Source of the DNA: Fretibacterium sp.
Lineage (GTDB): Bacteria; Synergistota; Synergistia; Synergistales; Aminobacteriaceae
NCBI GenBank assembly: GCA_024695065.1
Contig: JAILIX010000119.1
Coordinates: forward strand, 1 to 39,202
DNA length: 39,202 bases
Direction of reading: 5' to 3'
Part shown: positions 1-8,738 of the stretch, one piece after another
How the letters are laid out: the number at the start of each line of letters is the position of its first letter
How positions within the stretch are numbered: the stretch's first letter is position 1
The notes under the pieces: generated by a model
Databases searched by the model: none
Told to the model about the DNA's origin: nothing
The model's input: only the letters and a program-made list of their open reading frames with translations
Made by a program: the position numbers and the translations under genes

Positions 1-1725
1 CCTGGCAGATTCCTCCGCCAGCTTGCGCACCGACTCCGCCACCACCGCAAACCCGCGGCCGGCTTCGCCCGCACGCGCCGCCTCAATGGCCGCGTTCAAA
101 GCAAGCAGGTTCGTCTGGTCCGCAATGGACGTGATGACCCCAATAAACTCGGTAATCTTGTCCACGGAGTCCACCAGCCCCTGCAGCTTCTCGCCGCTCT
201 CGGTGGTCTTCGTCTGAAGGATAGACATATTCGCAATGGCTTCCTGCACCGTCTCCGTGGCCTTGTTCGCCACCTGCGTCACATTGGAAATGAACTCCGC
301 GCAGTCCGTGGCCGCCTGAGCAGAGGTCATGGAGGCCGCGGACATTTCCTCCGTCCCCGCGTTGCTCTCCTGAAGCGACGAGGAGTTGGACTCCATCAGC
401 TTCACCGCCTCATTCACCGCCTTGCGGACACTGTCTGCACCCGCCAGATTGGCCGCCGCGTCCTCATGCATGGTGGCAGCCTTCTCGGTGGAGGCGTTGG
501 CGTTGTCGCGGATGGCGCTGATTGCCGTGCGCAGGGAGGCGAACATCTCGGACAGAGCGTCGCCCAGATCGCCCAGCTCATCCCGGCCCTCATAGTGGAA
601 GTCGTCGCGGGTGATGGACACATCGCCGTCCCGGGCATTGTACGTCAGCTCCACCACGCGGCTCAGGGGCCTGCGGATAGCACCGGCAATGAGGAGCGCG
701 ATGCCCAGCCCCACCACGATAGCCACGGCCGCAAGCGCAATCAGCAGCAAAATCGCGCTGCCAAGCGCACCCGACGCCTCTTCCATACGTTCATCCAGCT
801 TGCTGACGCCGGTGTCCATAATGACGTCCGCAACGTCCACCATCTGAATCCCATCCTTCAGCAGCGCCTGAAATACGGGGTCCGTCTCAATAAACACCTT
901 CAGCACGTTGGCAAACGCGTTCCTGAGCACAGGGAACGCATTGCGGTTGTTGACCAGCTTCTCCCGGACCTCGGGCACGGAGGTGACCTCAGCAAAATCG
1001 TTGACGGCGGTCTCAAGGTCGCTGAGCTCCTTCGTGACCTTGTTCAGAGTGTCCAGATTACGATACTGCATTCCTTCCTGATAGTGCCACGCGGCCGTAA
1101 GAAGACTGGCCATCAGCCCCTCGTCAAACTTCACCCGGGCAAGCTTCTTGTTCATCGTGGCTACAATGGCATCCATGTCATCGCTGAGATTGCTCCTGGC
1201 CTGGAGGGCGCCCTCCTTCATCCCGTCGTAGGTCCTTGCATACTGTATCTCCGTGATGTCAGTAATCAGCTTCCGTATCGTGAGGATCTCCTCGTCAAAC
1301 TTCTTCACCGCCGCCTTCTTGCTCTTTATCATGGCGGCGACCTTATCCAGGTTTTCGTTGAGGTTGCGGAGCACGCCGTCCAGTTCACCGGCACGGGACA
1401 GAGTGTCTATGCGGGGCTCCTCCGCGTAAAGATGCTTGAGCGCTTCAACCCGGGTCTTCATATCAGACAGAAGCTTCCTCAGATTGGCAACGTCTTGCTC
1501 GCTCTCGGAATAGCGGAGGTCACGGATGCCGGCGCGGATAAAGGATACCGTGTCGTTCATGTTGTTTGTCAGTCCCAGAGACTGCACAATCCTCTCCAGA
1601 AAAGCAAGGTCCTTCTGAACGGTGGAGATACTCATCCAGCTGAAGAAAACAGCTACCCCAAACAGGAGAAGCACCAGTCCGAACCCAACGCCAAGCTTCG
1701 CAGTGATTTTCAGGTTCTTTAACAT
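1..1725 (-). CDS. Methyl-accepting chemotaxis protein, paralog 1 (C-terminus beyond window)
   Basis: Chemoreceptor that would sense a ligand outside the membrane and control CheA through CheW. The visible 575 codons read [16 protein letters not shown] at the N-terminus, then a first membrane helix, a roughly 290-residue mostly helical sensor region, a second membrane helix, a HAMP segment and the start of the signalling coiled coil. The highly conserved hairpin tip ([20 protein letters not shown]) is present near the left edge. The start is the ATG at 1725, about ten bases after AGGAG. Another ATG five bases upstream (1730) opens only a three-codon frame, ATG GCA TGT TAA, so it is not the start. 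The gene follows MCP 2 on the same strand, behind a terminator. The remaining C-terminus lies outside the window. The sensor-region length would suit an HBM or 4HB-like bundle, but the family was not verified. Confidence 0.93.
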   Translation of the reverse strand, partial: MLKNLKITAKLGVGFGLVLLLFGVAVFFSWMSISTVQKDLAFLERIVQSLGLTNNMNDTVSFIRAGIRDLRYSESEQDVANLRKLLSDMKTRVEALKHLYAEEPRIDTLSRAGELDGVLRNLNENLDKVAAMIKSKKAAVKKFDEEILTIRKLITDITEIQYARTYDGMKEGALQARSNLSDDMDAIVATMNKKLARVKFDEGLMASLLTAAWHYQEGMQYRNLDTLNKVTKELSDLETAVNDFAEVTSVPEVREKLVNNRNAFPVLRNAFANVLKVFIETDPVFQALLKDGIQMVDVADVIMDTGVSKLDERMEEASGALGSAILLLIALAAVAIVVGLGIALLIAGAIRRPLSRVVELTYNARDGDVSITRDDFHYEGRDELGDLGDALSEMFASLRTAISAIRDNANASTEKAATMHEDAAANLAGADSVRKAVNEAVKLMESNSSSLQESNAGTEEMSAASMTSAQAATDCAEFISNVTQVANKATETVQEAIANMSILQTKTTESGEKLQGLVDSVDKITEFIGVITSIADQTNLLALNAAIEAARAGEAGRGFAVVAESVRKLAEESAR

Positions 1726-1797
1726 GCCATAACCACTCCTAAGGAAAGATTTGCTGCCCCACCGCAGTTCACTGCCGGGGACATCAGCGCCGCAGCT

Positions 1798-1803
1798 ATT
1801 ATA
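1798..1803 (-). promoter_or_regulatory. Possible -10 element for MCP 1
   Basis: A consensus TATAAT lies on the minus strand just after the MCP 2 terminator, about 73 bases before the MCP 1 start. A -35 placed 17 bases upstream would fall in the terminator loop and does not match consensus, so only the -10 is supported. Confidence 0.4.
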
Positions 1804-1811
1804 TAACAAAA

Positions 1812-1839
1812 GCGGACGGAGGGAATACCCTCCGTCCGC
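1812..1839 (-). terminator. Intrinsic terminator of MCP 2
   Basis: Perfect 12-bp inverted repeat (GCGGACGGAGGG paired with CCCTCCGTCCGC, loop of 4) starting 15 bases past the MCP 2 stop. On the minus strand it is followed by TTTTGTTATA. The stem core is the same as in the terminator of MCP 3. Confidence 0.88.
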
Positions 1840-1853
1840 CGTTATCCTGTCTT

Positions 1854-4040
1854 TTATGCCTTTTCTTTTGACGCCGGCGGCAGAGCTCTGGGCCCTTTCG
1901 CAGAGTCCTTGTTCCCGACCTTGAACATCGCCAGAGATTCCCGCAGGTTCTGGGCAAGCTGTGTCTGCTCGTTCGCAATGTCTGCAGCACGCTCCGCCAC
2001 CACCGCGGTGTTGTCCATGGAGGTCTTGATGTTCTCCAGATGATCCAGAATCTCTGCCGTGACCTTTGTCACGTTGTCGATGCCGCTGGCAATCTCACGG
2101 CTGGAGGCCGCCTGCTCCTGCGCCACCGCCGCGATGTTCTGGATGCGGTCGTTCGCCTTGTCGATCTCGCCCATCGCCTCAGCCAGGGTTGCTTTCGCGC
2201 TGTTGCCCTTCTCCACAGTCTCCCTCAGCAGGGCCGCCGTCTCTTCGCTGGCGGTCTTGGTATCCTGCGCGCCAGTCTGAAGGCCATCCATCAGTTCACG
2301 GACGCTCTCCGCCGCGTGGCTGGACTCCTCGGCCAGTTTACGCACCGACTCCGCCACCACCGCGAACCCGCGACCGGCCTCGCCCGCCCGCGCCGCCTCA
2401 ATGGCCGCATTCAGGGCAAGCAGGTTCGTCTGGTCCGCAATGGACGTGATGACGCCAATGAACTCGGTGATCTTGTCCACAGAGTCCATAAGGCCCTGGA
2501 GCTTCCCGCCGCTCTCGTCCGTCTTCGTCTGAAGGACAGCCATGTTGGCGATGGCTTCCTGCACCATCTCGGTGGCCTTGTTCGCCACATTCGTCACGTT
2601 GGCGATAAACTCCGCACAGTCCGTGGCCGCCTGGGCTGACGTCATGGAGGCGGCAGACATCTCCTCCGTCCCTGCATTGCTCTCCTGAAGCGAAGAGGAG
2701 TTGGCCTCCATCAGCTTCACCGTTTCACTGACAGACCTGCGGACATTATTGGCGCCCTCCAGGTTGGCCGTCGCGTCCTTCCGCATGGTCTGGGCTTTCT
2801 CGGTGGAAGTGTTGGCGTTGTTCCGGATATCGCCGATTGCGGCACGCAGGGCGGCAAACATATCAGACAGCGCGTCGCCCAGATTGCCCAGCTCGTCCCG
2901 GCCCTCATATCTGAAGTCCCCACGGGTGATGGACACATCGCCGTCCCGGGCTTTGGTGACCAGTTCCACCACGCGGGCCAGCGGCTTGCGGATCATCCGG
3001 GCGATAAGGAATGCAATGCCCAGCCCCACCACAATGGCCACGGCCGCCAGCGAAATCAGCAGCACAACGGCGCTCTCAAGAGAGTCATAACCCGCCTGAG
3101 TGAGCTCGTTGAGCATACTGAGCCCGCCCGCCATTATCCTGTTCGCCAGATTGGAAAGATCAAGAGCGTCCTTCAGGAACGTCTGAAACAGGGGATCTGT
3201 TTCCCTGTGGGCCTTAAGGACTTCGGCAAAGCTCGTTTTGAAGATGGAAAAGGCTGTGCGGCCGTTGACAAGTTTCTCCCGCACCTCCGGCACAGAGGTC
3301 GCATCGGCAAATTCGTTGCAGGCGGTCTCAAGGTCGTTGAGCTGCTGCACAACGCCGGTCAGCATCTCCAGATCGCGGTTGCGCATTCCCTGCTGGTACT
3401 GCCACACAGCGGTGAGCAGACGCGTCTGGAGGGCCTCGTCCGAGCGGATACGGGCAAGCTTTCGGTTCAGATCGGCAATCATATCCCCCTGTGAAGCGCG
3501 TCCGCTGGCCACACTTTGTATTGAATCCGTTATCCCGTCTGTGGTCCGTTTATATTGAATATCCGTAATGTCGATAAAGAGGTTCTGGATGGCTTTGATC
3601 TCCTCGTCGAGCTTCCTCACCGCGAGTTTCTTGTCACGGAGCAGGATGTTGAGCTTATCCAGAGTGGACACGCTTTCGCGTATGCTGTTGTCCATCTCCG
3701 CAACGGAGCCCAGCACTGCGGTCAGGCGGGGCTGCTCGCCATAGAGCCTCTTTGCGGTGTCAACCTTGATCCTCAGTTCCCCGATGTTGCTTTGAAGCCC
3801 GGCCACATCCTCCTCACCCTCCGTGTAACGCAGAGTCCAGATGCCGGAGCGGATATAGCCAGTGGTGGTATTCATATCGTTCGACAGTCGCAGTGCCCGC
3901 GTAATCTGCTGCAAAAAGGCAATATCCTTCTGCACAGAGGAGATACTGACCCAGCTGAAGAACACAGCGACAGCGAATAAAACAAGCACCAGTCCGAATC
4001 CAACGCCCAGTTTTGCTGTGATTTTCAGGTTCTTTAACAT
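1854..4040 (-). CDS. Methyl-accepting chemotaxis protein, paralog 2
   Basis: Complete 728-residue chemoreceptor. Membrane helix 1 is at about residues 10-31, a helical sensor region at 32-320, membrane helix 2 at 323-347, HAMP at about 348-405, then the cytoplasmic signalling domain with the conserved tip ([19 protein letters not shown]). The start chosen is the ATG at 4040 (MLKNLKIT), because it matches the N-terminus of paralog 1 and has GGGAG upstream. An in-frame extension 18 codons further upstream has no such support. The C-terminus ends in a short Ala/Lys/Pro tail after [10 protein letters not shown] and carries no NWETF-like CheR/CheB docking pentapeptide, so adaptation enzymes would have to act without tethering or via another receptor. 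It has its own promoter and terminator, so it is probably monocistronic. The ligand is unknown. Confidence 0.96.
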   Translation of the reverse strand: MLKNLKITAKLGVGFGLVLVLFAVAVFFSWVSISSVQKDIAFLQQITRALRLSNDMNTTTGYIRSGIWTLRYTEGEEDVAGLQSNIGELRIKVDTAKRLYGEQPRLTAVLGSVAEMDNSIRESVSTLDKLNILLRDKKLAVRKLDEEIKAIQNLFIDITDIQYKRTTDGITDSIQSVASGRASQGDMIADLNRKLARIRSDEALQTRLLTAVWQYQQGMRNRDLEMLTGVVQQLNDLETACNEFADATSVPEVREKLVNGRTAFSIFKTSFAEVLKAHRETDPLFQTFLKDALDLSNLANRIMAGGLSMLNELTQAGYDSLESAVVLLISLAAVAIVVGLGIAFLIARMIRKPLARVVELVTKARDGDVSITRGDFRYEGRDELGNLGDALSDMFAALRAAIGDIRNNANTSTEKAQTMRKDATANLEGANNVRRSVSETVKLMEANSSSLQESNAGTEEMSAASMTSAQAATDCAEFIANVTNVANKATEMVQEAIANMAVLQTKTDESGGKLQGLMDSVDKITEFIGVITSIADQTNLLALNAAIEAARAGEAGRGFAVVAESVRKLAEESSHAAESVRELMDGLQTGAQDTKTASEETAALLRETVEKGNSAKATLAEAMGEIDKANDRIQNIAAVAQEQAASSREIASGIDNVTKVTAEILDHLENIKTSMDNTAVVAERAADIANEQTQLAQNLRESLAMFKVGNKDSAKGPRALPPASKEKA

Positions 4041-4116
4041 TCTCAAGACCACTCCCAAGGAAAGATTTGCCGCCACCGCAGCTGCCATTCGCAAATGACA
4101 TAAACATCACAGTTTT

Positions 4117-4146
4117 ATTATACAATAAATACAATAAATCCCGCAA
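4117..4146 (-). promoter_or_regulatory. Sigma-70-type promoter of MCP 2
   Basis: On the minus strand, TTGCGG (4146-4141) and TATAAT (4122-4117) are separated by 18 bases, ending about 77 bases before the MCP 2 start. The -35 overlaps the A/T flank of the MCP 3 terminator. Confidence 0.6.
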
Positions 4147-4183
4147 AAAAATGGACGGAGGGTATACCCTCCGTCCATTTTTT
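4145..4183 (-). terminator. Intrinsic terminator of MCP 3
   Basis: Stem ATGGACGGAGGG / CCCTCCGTCCAT (4151-4162 with 4167-4178, loop TATA), flanked by a run of A on the left and T on the right, so it can work in both directions. It sits about 20 bases past the MCP 3 stop. The stem core GGACGGAGGG is identical to that of the MCP 2 terminator. Confidence 0.88.
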
Positions 4184-4204
4184 CATGACCTGTTCTGCCG
4201 GCGT

Positions 4205-6385
4205 TTACTTCTGTGCCGGAAGCGCCTTGTGCCCCGACGCAAGGGGAGAATCTTCAGATTCGACCTTGAACATGGCCAGAGATTCCCGAAGGTCTTCGGC
4301 CAGCTGCGCCTGATCGTTGGCGATGTCCGTAGCCCGGGCCGCGACTTTTGCTGTCTCATCCATGGCGGTCTTGATGTTCTCAAGGTTCTCAAGAATCTCC
4401 GCCGTGGCCTTTGTGACGTTGTCGATGCCGCCTGCAATCTCACGGCTGGACGCCGCCTGCTCCTGCGCCACTGCCGCAATGTTCTGAATGCGGTCGTTTG
4501 CCTTGTCAATCTCGCCCATGGCCTCGGTCAGGGATTTCTTTGCCCCGTTGGCCTTATCCACTGTCTGCAGCAGCAGCGTTGCCGTCTCATCGCTGGCAGC
4601 CTTGGTGTTCTTTGCGCCATCCTGAAGGTCGCCCATCAAACCGCGGACATTTTCAGCCGCACGGCTGGACTCCTCAGCCAGCTTACGCACCGACTCCGCC
4701 ACCACTGCGAATCCCCGGCCGGCCTCACCCGCGCGCGCCGCCTCAATGGCCGCATTCAGGGCAAGCAGGTTCGTCTGATCTGCAATGGATGTGATGACGC
4801 TGATGAACTCGCTGATCTTGTCCACGGAATCCACAAGGCCCTGAAGCTTCTCACCGCTCTCGTTGGTCTTCGTCTGGAGAACCCCCATGTTGGCGATGGC
4901 TTCCTGCACCGTCGCGGTGGCCTCGTTCGCCACGTGCGTCACGTTGGCGATAAACTCAGCACAGTCCGTAGCCGCCTGGGCAGACGTCATGGAAGCAGCG
5001 GACATCTCCTCCGTCCCGGCATTGCTCTGCTGAAGCGATGAGGAGTTGGACTCCATCAGCTTCACCGCCTCGTTCACGGCCTTGCGGACGTTGTTGGCGC
5101 CATCCAGGTTCTTGCCCGCGTCTTCGCGCATGGTCTCAGCCTTCTCAGTGGAGGCATCGGCATTCTCCCGGATATCGCTGATAGCTGTGCGCAGGGCAGC
5201 AAACATCTCAGACAGCGCGTCTCCAAGGCTGCCCAGCTCGTCGCGGCCCTCATATTCGAAGTCATCGCGGGTGATGGACATATCGCCGTCCCGGGCATTG
5301 TGCGTCAGTCCCACCACGCGGGACAGCGGCTTGCTGATCATTCGGGCGATAAGGAATGCAATGCCCAGCCCCACCACAACCGTCACAGCCGCAAGGATAA
5401 TCAGCAGCAGCACGGCGCTGCTCAGGGATTTTTCGCTTCTGTCGATGTACTCAACCGAACGGGTAACGCCCGTCTCCATAATAACATCCGAGACGTTGAC
5501 CATCTCCATGCAGTCCTTCAGCAGGGTCTGGAACATGGGCTCGGTGTTTTTGAGGGCATTGATCACCTCGGCAAAGTTTGTTTTGAAGCCGTTGAACTCC
5601 CCTTCCAGAGCGTTCAGCCTCTGGCGGACGAGCTCAACCTTCGTCGTGTCAGCGAACTCCTTGGTCATCTTCTGGAAGTCCTCAATCTGACGGGCCACTT
5701 CGGTCATTTTCTCTTCGCTCAGCTGTTCCAGTGCGCTCTTGTAGTTCCAGGCGATGACGATAAGCCGTGTCAGCATATCCTCCGCGCCCTTCACACGATC
5801 CAGCTTCCGGTCCAGATCGTGGGTCAGCTTCGAGATTTCATTGATATCCCCATTATTCTCGATACCCTCATTGATATCATGGTGCTCGTCATAGGCCCTC
5901 TTATACTGAAGCTCCACAATCTCCGTGAGCAGTTTCTGAATCGCGAGGAAGTTCGCGTCAAGTTTCCCGATGGCGTTCATCTTGCTGTGGATCATTTCGA
6001 CATACTTCTCCAGCAGTTCGCTGACGTCACGAATCGTGGTTTCCATATCTGCGGCACGGGCCAGAGTGTCAAGCTTCGGCTGTTCCGCATAGAGCTTCTT
6101 CATATCGTCGATTTTCGTCCTGAGCTCTGCGATTCGTTCCCTGAGTTGAGCCGCATCCTCATCCGATTCGGAGAAGTGCAGATCGCGGACGCCCGCACGA
6201 ATGAAGGAAACCGTGCTGTTCGTGTTGTTTGCCATCGCCAGGGAACGCAAAATCTGCCCCAGGAAATCGATATCCTTCTCAACCGCGGAAATGCTGAGCC
6301 AGCTGATGAAAACAGCCACCCCGAACAGCAGCAGTACCAGGCCAAACCCAACATAAAGCTTTCCGGAGATCTTCAAATTTTTCAA
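4205..6385 (-). CDS. Methyl-accepting chemotaxis protein, paralog 3
   Basis: Complete 726-residue chemoreceptor with the same architecture as its two neighbours: membrane helix at about 10-30, helical sensor region, second membrane helix near 322-346, HAMP, and a signalling domain with the [15 protein letters not shown] tip. The apparent start is a TTG at 6385 ([10 protein letters not shown]), supported by alignment with the paralogs' N-termini and a purine-rich GGGGAGAG upstream. No in-frame ATG exists nearby. The signalling domain is nearly identical to those of paralogs 1 and 2, while the sensor region (for example the stretch around residues 100-300) is much more divergent. This is the usual pattern for receptors that keep one output and change ligand. 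There is no C-terminal docking pentapeptide. Confidence 0.95.
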   Translation of the reverse strand: MKNLKISGKLYVGFGLVLLLFGVAVFISWLSISAVEKDIDFLGQILRSLAMANNTNSTVSFIRAGVRDLHFSESDEDAAQLRERIAELRTKIDDMKKLYAEQPKLDTLARAADMETTIRDVSELLEKYVEMIHSKMNAIGKLDANFLAIQKLLTEIVELQYKRAYDEHHDINEGIENNGDINEISKLTHDLDRKLDRVKGAEDMLTRLIVIAWNYKSALEQLSEEKMTEVARQIEDFQKMTKEFADTTKVELVRQRLNALEGEFNGFKTNFAEVINALKNTEPMFQTLLKDCMEMVNVSDVIMETGVTRSVEYIDRSEKSLSSAVLLLIILAAVTVVVGLGIAFLIARMISKPLSRVVGLTHNARDGDMSITRDDFEYEGRDELGSLGDALSEMFAALRTAISDIRENADASTEKAETMREDAGKNLDGANNVRKAVNEAVKLMESNSSSLQQSNAGTEEMSAASMTSAQAATDCAEFIANVTHVANEATATVQEAIANMGVLQTKTNESGEKLQGLVDSVDKISEFISVITSIADQTNLLALNAAIEAARAGEAGRGFAVVAESVRKLAEESSRAAENVRGLMGDLQDGAKNTKAASDETATLLLQTVDKANGAKKSLTEAMGEIDKANDRIQNIAAVAQEQAASSREIAGGIDNVTKATAEILENLENIKTAMDETAKVAARATDIANDQAQLAEDLRESLAMFKVESEDSPLASGHKALPAQK

Positions 6386-6402
6386 CTTTCCACACTCTCC
6401 CC

Positions 6403-6408
6403 ATTATA
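6403..6408 (-). promoter_or_regulatory. Possible -10 element for MCP 3
   Basis: Consensus TATAAT on the minus strand only 17 bases before the TTG start. A second TATAAT lies further upstream at 6478-6473. Neither has a convincing -35, so which one is used is uncertain. Confidence 0.3.
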
Positions 6409-6500
6409 AAAATTATTTTTGCCCCCCGCCCTCGCGTGTGCCAGAGGACATTAACGCCTTTTTAATATGATGATTATATCGTATAACGGAAAAATTTTCA

Positions 6501-6512
6501 GCCCTGCAGGGC
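6501..6512 (-). terminator. Weak possible terminator after the Nudix gene
   Basis: GCCCTGCAGGGC (4-bp stem, loop TGCA) begins 23 bases past the stop codon and is followed on the minus strand by TGAAAATTTTTCC. The stem is short, so this is tentative. Confidence 0.35.
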
Positions 6513-6535
6513 AGGGAACTGAAAAGCGTTTGCCT

Positions 6536-7090
6536 CTATGGCTTCATCCCCTTCCACGCCATAAGCCAGGACAGGGCCGCGAAGGTCTTGGAGTCCCGGA
6601 TTCGCCCCTCAGCAAACAGCCGCGGCACGTCCGCAAGGGGGACCTCCACCGTGGAAACGTCCTCGTCGTCATCCTGAGGCAGCGACGAGGAGGACAGATT
6701 CTCAGCCAGAAAAAGCGTCATGAACTCCGTGCAGAAGCCCGGCGTTGCATAAAAACCGCCGATCCGGGTCAGTGTCTCCGGCCTGACGCCCAGCTCCTCC
6801 TGCATCTCACGCACAGCCGTCTCGCGGGGATCCTCCCCTTCCTCAATCATCCCGGCGCAGATTTCCACCATCTCCTCGTCCACGGCATAACGATACTGCC
6901 GCACAAGGAGAACACTGTCCCGGTCCGTCACAGCCAGCATCCCCACCGCGTGCTTGTGCTCCACGACCTCGCGTTTTGCCGTCCGGCCGCTGGGCATTAC
7001 TACATCGTCCACCCTGAGGTTCAGTATCTTCCCCTCATAGAGCCGCCGGGTGATGGACTGACGCTCGTGGTTCTTCCGCTCCTCCGCCAT
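6536..7090 (-). CDS. Nudix hydrolase, ADP-ribose pyrophosphatase-like
   Basis: A 184-residue Nudix enzyme, probably cleaving ADP-ribose or a similar nucleoside diphosphate sugar to AMP and a sugar phosphate. The full Nudix box is at residues 80-102 (G80, E86, then REMQEELG at 94-101), which supplies the Mg2+-binding glutamates. The N-terminal part (VVMPSGRTAKREVVEH) resembles the dimer-forming region of NudF/YqkG-type ADPRases, and the length fits that family. The ATG at 7090 follows AAGGGGTG by about five bases. It lies downstream of fmt behind a hairpin and has its own TATAAT, so it is likely transcribed separately. Exact substrate preference cannot be read from the sequence. Confidence 0.9.
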   Translation of the reverse strand: MAEERKNHERQSITRRLYEGKILNLRVDDVVMPSGRTAKREVVEHKHAVGMLAVTDRDSVLLVRQYRYAVDEEMVEICAGMIEEGEDPRETAVREMQEELGVRPETLTRIGGFYATPGFCTEFMTLFLAENLSSSSLPQDDDEDVSTVEVPLADVPRLFAEGRIRDSKTFAALSWLMAWKGMKP

Positions 7091-7123
7091 GACAACACCC
7101 CTTCAGTTTTTAAACCTAGTTTT

Positions 7124-7129
7124 ATTATA
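7124..7129 (-). promoter_or_regulatory. -10 element of the Nudix gene
   Basis: Consensus TATAAT on the minus strand, 33 bases before the ATG at 7090 and within GGGTTATAATAAAAC. The -35 region is not convincing. A similar GGGTATAATAAAAG precedes the zinc-ribbon/SH3 gene. Confidence 0.5.
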
Positions 7130-7149
7130 ACCCAAACTCAGCAAAATGA

Positions 7150-7164
7150 CCGGGCAAATCCCGG
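7150..7164 (-). terminator. Probable terminator after fmt
   Basis: A 5-bp GC stem CCGGG/CCCGG with loop of 5 immediately follows the fmt stop (7167). It is followed on the minus strand by TCATTTTG, so the U-tract is modest. Confidence 0.5.
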
Positions 7165-7166
7165 CC

Positions 7167-8114
7167 TCAGATCAGCCGATCCCCGGTGCTGATCCGCAAA
7201 CCCCGCGCCCACTCCGAAGCCCTCATCCGGCGCTTGCCCGGCGCCTGAACCTCAAGCAGGCGAAGCGCCCCCGCTCCGCAGGAAACGACAGGCCCCTCCG
7301 GGTCAAGGCTCAAAACCGTCCCGGGCGTCCCCTCCGGCGCGTCTGAAAGGGCGGTACGCCACAATTTCAGCCGCCCGCCGTCCTTCAGGACGACAAAAGC
7401 CCCGCCGGATGTATCCAGAGCCCGTGCTGCGTTGTGAATTCTGAAGGCAGTCCAGTCCCACGCGGCCTCAAACTCCTCCCGGGCGAGTTTGGCCGCAATG
7501 GTCGCGCTGGCGTGGTCCTGCTCTGTGAAGCCTCTTTTACCGGCAAGCAGTTCCCCCAGCCCCTCCACGGCAATATCGGCCCCCAGGACACTGAGGGTTT
7601 TGTAGAGTTCCGAGGCGGCCGCGTCCGGCCCCACCGGCACAGCCGCCTGACAGAGCACCGGCCCCGCGTCCATCTCCGGCACAAGGCGGAAGACCGTCAC
7701 GCCTGTCTCCGGATCCCCGTTCAGCAGAGCCCGCTGGATGGGAGCAGCCCCGCGCCAGCGCGGCAGAAGTGAGGGATGAATATTCAGGCAGCCCCAGCGC
7801 GGCGCGCTCAGAAAAGGTTCACGGATAATCTGCCCGAAATCAATGACAAAAATCACATCCGGGGGGGAACTCCGGAGGGCATCCAGCAGTTCCCCGTTCT
7901 GTGAGAGCCGGCCTGTACGCTTCACGGGAAGCCCCACCCCGGCGGCGTAAACCTCCACGGGGGAGGGAGTTTCCTTCATTCCCCGTCCCGACCGGGTGGG
8001 CAGCCCCGTGATGATTTGAGTCAGGGCCCAGCCTTCCAGCGGGCGGATGAGTCTGTTGAGACGTTCCAGGCAGAGGGCCGCGAAGGGCCCCTCGCCCACG
8101 AACCACACAACCAT
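7167..8114 (-). CDS. fmt: Methionyl-tRNA formyltransferase
   Basis: Transfers a formyl group from 10-formyl-tetrahydrofolate to initiator Met-tRNA in the cytoplasm. The 315-residue product has the family's catalytic segment NIHPSLLPRWRGAAPIQ, with Asn111 and His113, and the later catalytic Asp149 in VPEMDAGPVL. The C-terminal region corresponds to the tRNA-binding OB-like domain. The chosen start is ATG 8114, whose A overlaps the def stop (TGATG). A GTG one codon upstream would be equally readable. The N-terminal nucleotide-fold opening (MVVWFVGEGPFAALCLERL) is more diverged than usual but in register with the MGTPEFA-type start of the family. Def-fmt is a common pair because the two enzymes add and remove the same formyl group. 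Confidence 0.96.
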   Translation of the reverse strand: MVVWFVGEGPFAALCLERLNRLIRPLEGWALTQIITGLPTRSGRGMKETPSPVEVYAAGVGLPVKRTGRLSQNGELLDALRSSPPDVIFVIDFGQIIREPFLSAPRWGCLNIHPSLLPRWRGAAPIQRALLNGDPETGVTVFRLVPEMDAGPVLCQAAVPVGPDAAASELYKTLSVLGADIAVEGLGELLAGKRGFTEQDHASATIAAKLAREEFEAAWDWTAFRIHNAARALDTSGGAFVVLKDGGRLKLWRTALSDAPEGTPGTVLSLDPEGPVVSCGAGALRLLEVQAPGKRRMRASEWARGLRISTGDRLI

Positions 8115-8668
8115 CACCGGCGCCTCGCTGCACGGGGGGGCTCCGCGCTTGTGCCCCGCGCCTGTTTCATCATCTTTTTACGTATAGCCCCGCGCTTAAG
8201 CGGAGTCAGGTAGTCAATAAAGAGGTGGCCGTCCAGATGGTCCATCTCGTGCAGAAACGCGCGCGCCAGAAAGCCCTCCGCCTCAGTCACATGCATCTGG
8301 CCCTCCATATCCTGAAACTCGATTCTGACCCACTCCGGGCGCTTCACCATGGCATAGACACCGGGAAAGCTCAGGCAGCCCTCCTCCCCCTCCTGTTCCC
8401 CCCGCTTCTCAAGGACGCGGGGGTTGATGAGCGTATAGCTCTTGCCCTCATATTCCACCACGGCAAGTTTTTTGAGCACACCGACCTGAGGGGCAGCAAG
8501 CCCCACCCCGTCGTGCGCGCGCATCGCCGCATATAATTTTTCCACGAAACCGGCCAGTTCCTCATCGAAAGCCGTCACAGGCTCCGTGGTTTTTTTCAGG
8601 AGGGGGTTTGGGTAACGCAGGATGTCCAGCTCAATCCCCAGAAGCTCCCTCTCCTTCATCTGATTCAT
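8114..8668 (-). CDS. def: Peptide deformylase
   Basis: Removes the N-formyl group from nascent proteins. The 184-residue product has all three family motifs: GVGLAAPQ (54-61), EGCLS (96-100, metal-ligand Cys98) and HEMDH (140-144, two metal-ligand histidines and the catalytic Glu). The start is taken at ATG 8668 (MNQMKEREL), which has AGGCGG about six bases upstream. An in-frame extension of nine codons has no ribosome binding site. The stop overlaps the fmt start by one base, which implies translational coupling. The EGCLS motif and length are typical of type 1 enzymes. Confidence 0.97.
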   Translation of the reverse strand: MNQMKERELLGIELDILRYPNPLLKKTTEPVTAFDEELAGFVEKLYAAMRAHDGVGLAAPQVGVLKKLAVVEYEGKSYTLINPRVLEKRGEQEGEEGCLSFPGVYAMVKRPEWVRIEFQDMEGQMHVTEAEGFLARAFLHEMDHLDGHLFIDYLTPLKRGAIRKKMMKQARGTSAEPPRAARRR

Positions 8669-8700
8669 ATATAATCCGCCTTTCTTTTGAAACACGCAGA

Positions 8701-8720
8701 CGTTCCCCCTGGGGGGAACG
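8701..8720 (-). terminator. Hairpin between the SH3 gene and def
   Basis: Perfect 8-bp inverted repeat CGTTCCCC/GGGGAACG with a 4-base loop, 18 bases past the SH3-gene stop. It lacks a U-tract on the minus strand (TCTGCGTG follows), so it may slow transcription or stabilise RNA rather than terminate efficiently. Confidence 0.4.
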
Positions 8721-8738
8721 ATTTATCGTGCCCGGGTG

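Larger units (their letters stand above)
1..5400 (-). repeat. Tandem near-identical HAMP/signalling-domain segments of three MCP genes
   Basis: Three direct copies of the same coding segment at roughly 1-700, 1905-3060 and 4260-5400. Long nucleotide stretches match, for example around 45-160, 2340-2455 and 4680-4795, which encode the signalling tip. The sensor-coding halves between them are far less alike. The 5' leaders of paralogs 1 and 2 also share a block including AAATCTTTCCTT just before the ribosome binding site. Confidence 0.8.

Noticed and set aside
466-1722. A 418-codon open frame on the plus strand opposite MCP 1
   Set aside because: It is a mirror of the MCP reading frame in GC-rich DNA, lacks a ribosome binding site, and has no recognisable protein motifs. 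The minus-strand gene has clear family motifs throughout.
1726-4120. Possible c-di-GMP riboswitch in the MCP leaders
   Set aside because: Chemoreceptor genes are common targets, but neither leader shows the GEMM class I sequence or a class II core. The shared block is better explained by duplication.
6421-6480. Flagellar sigma-28 promoter for MCP 3
   Set aside because: A TAAA is present, but no GCCGATAA-like -10 is found at the required spacing.
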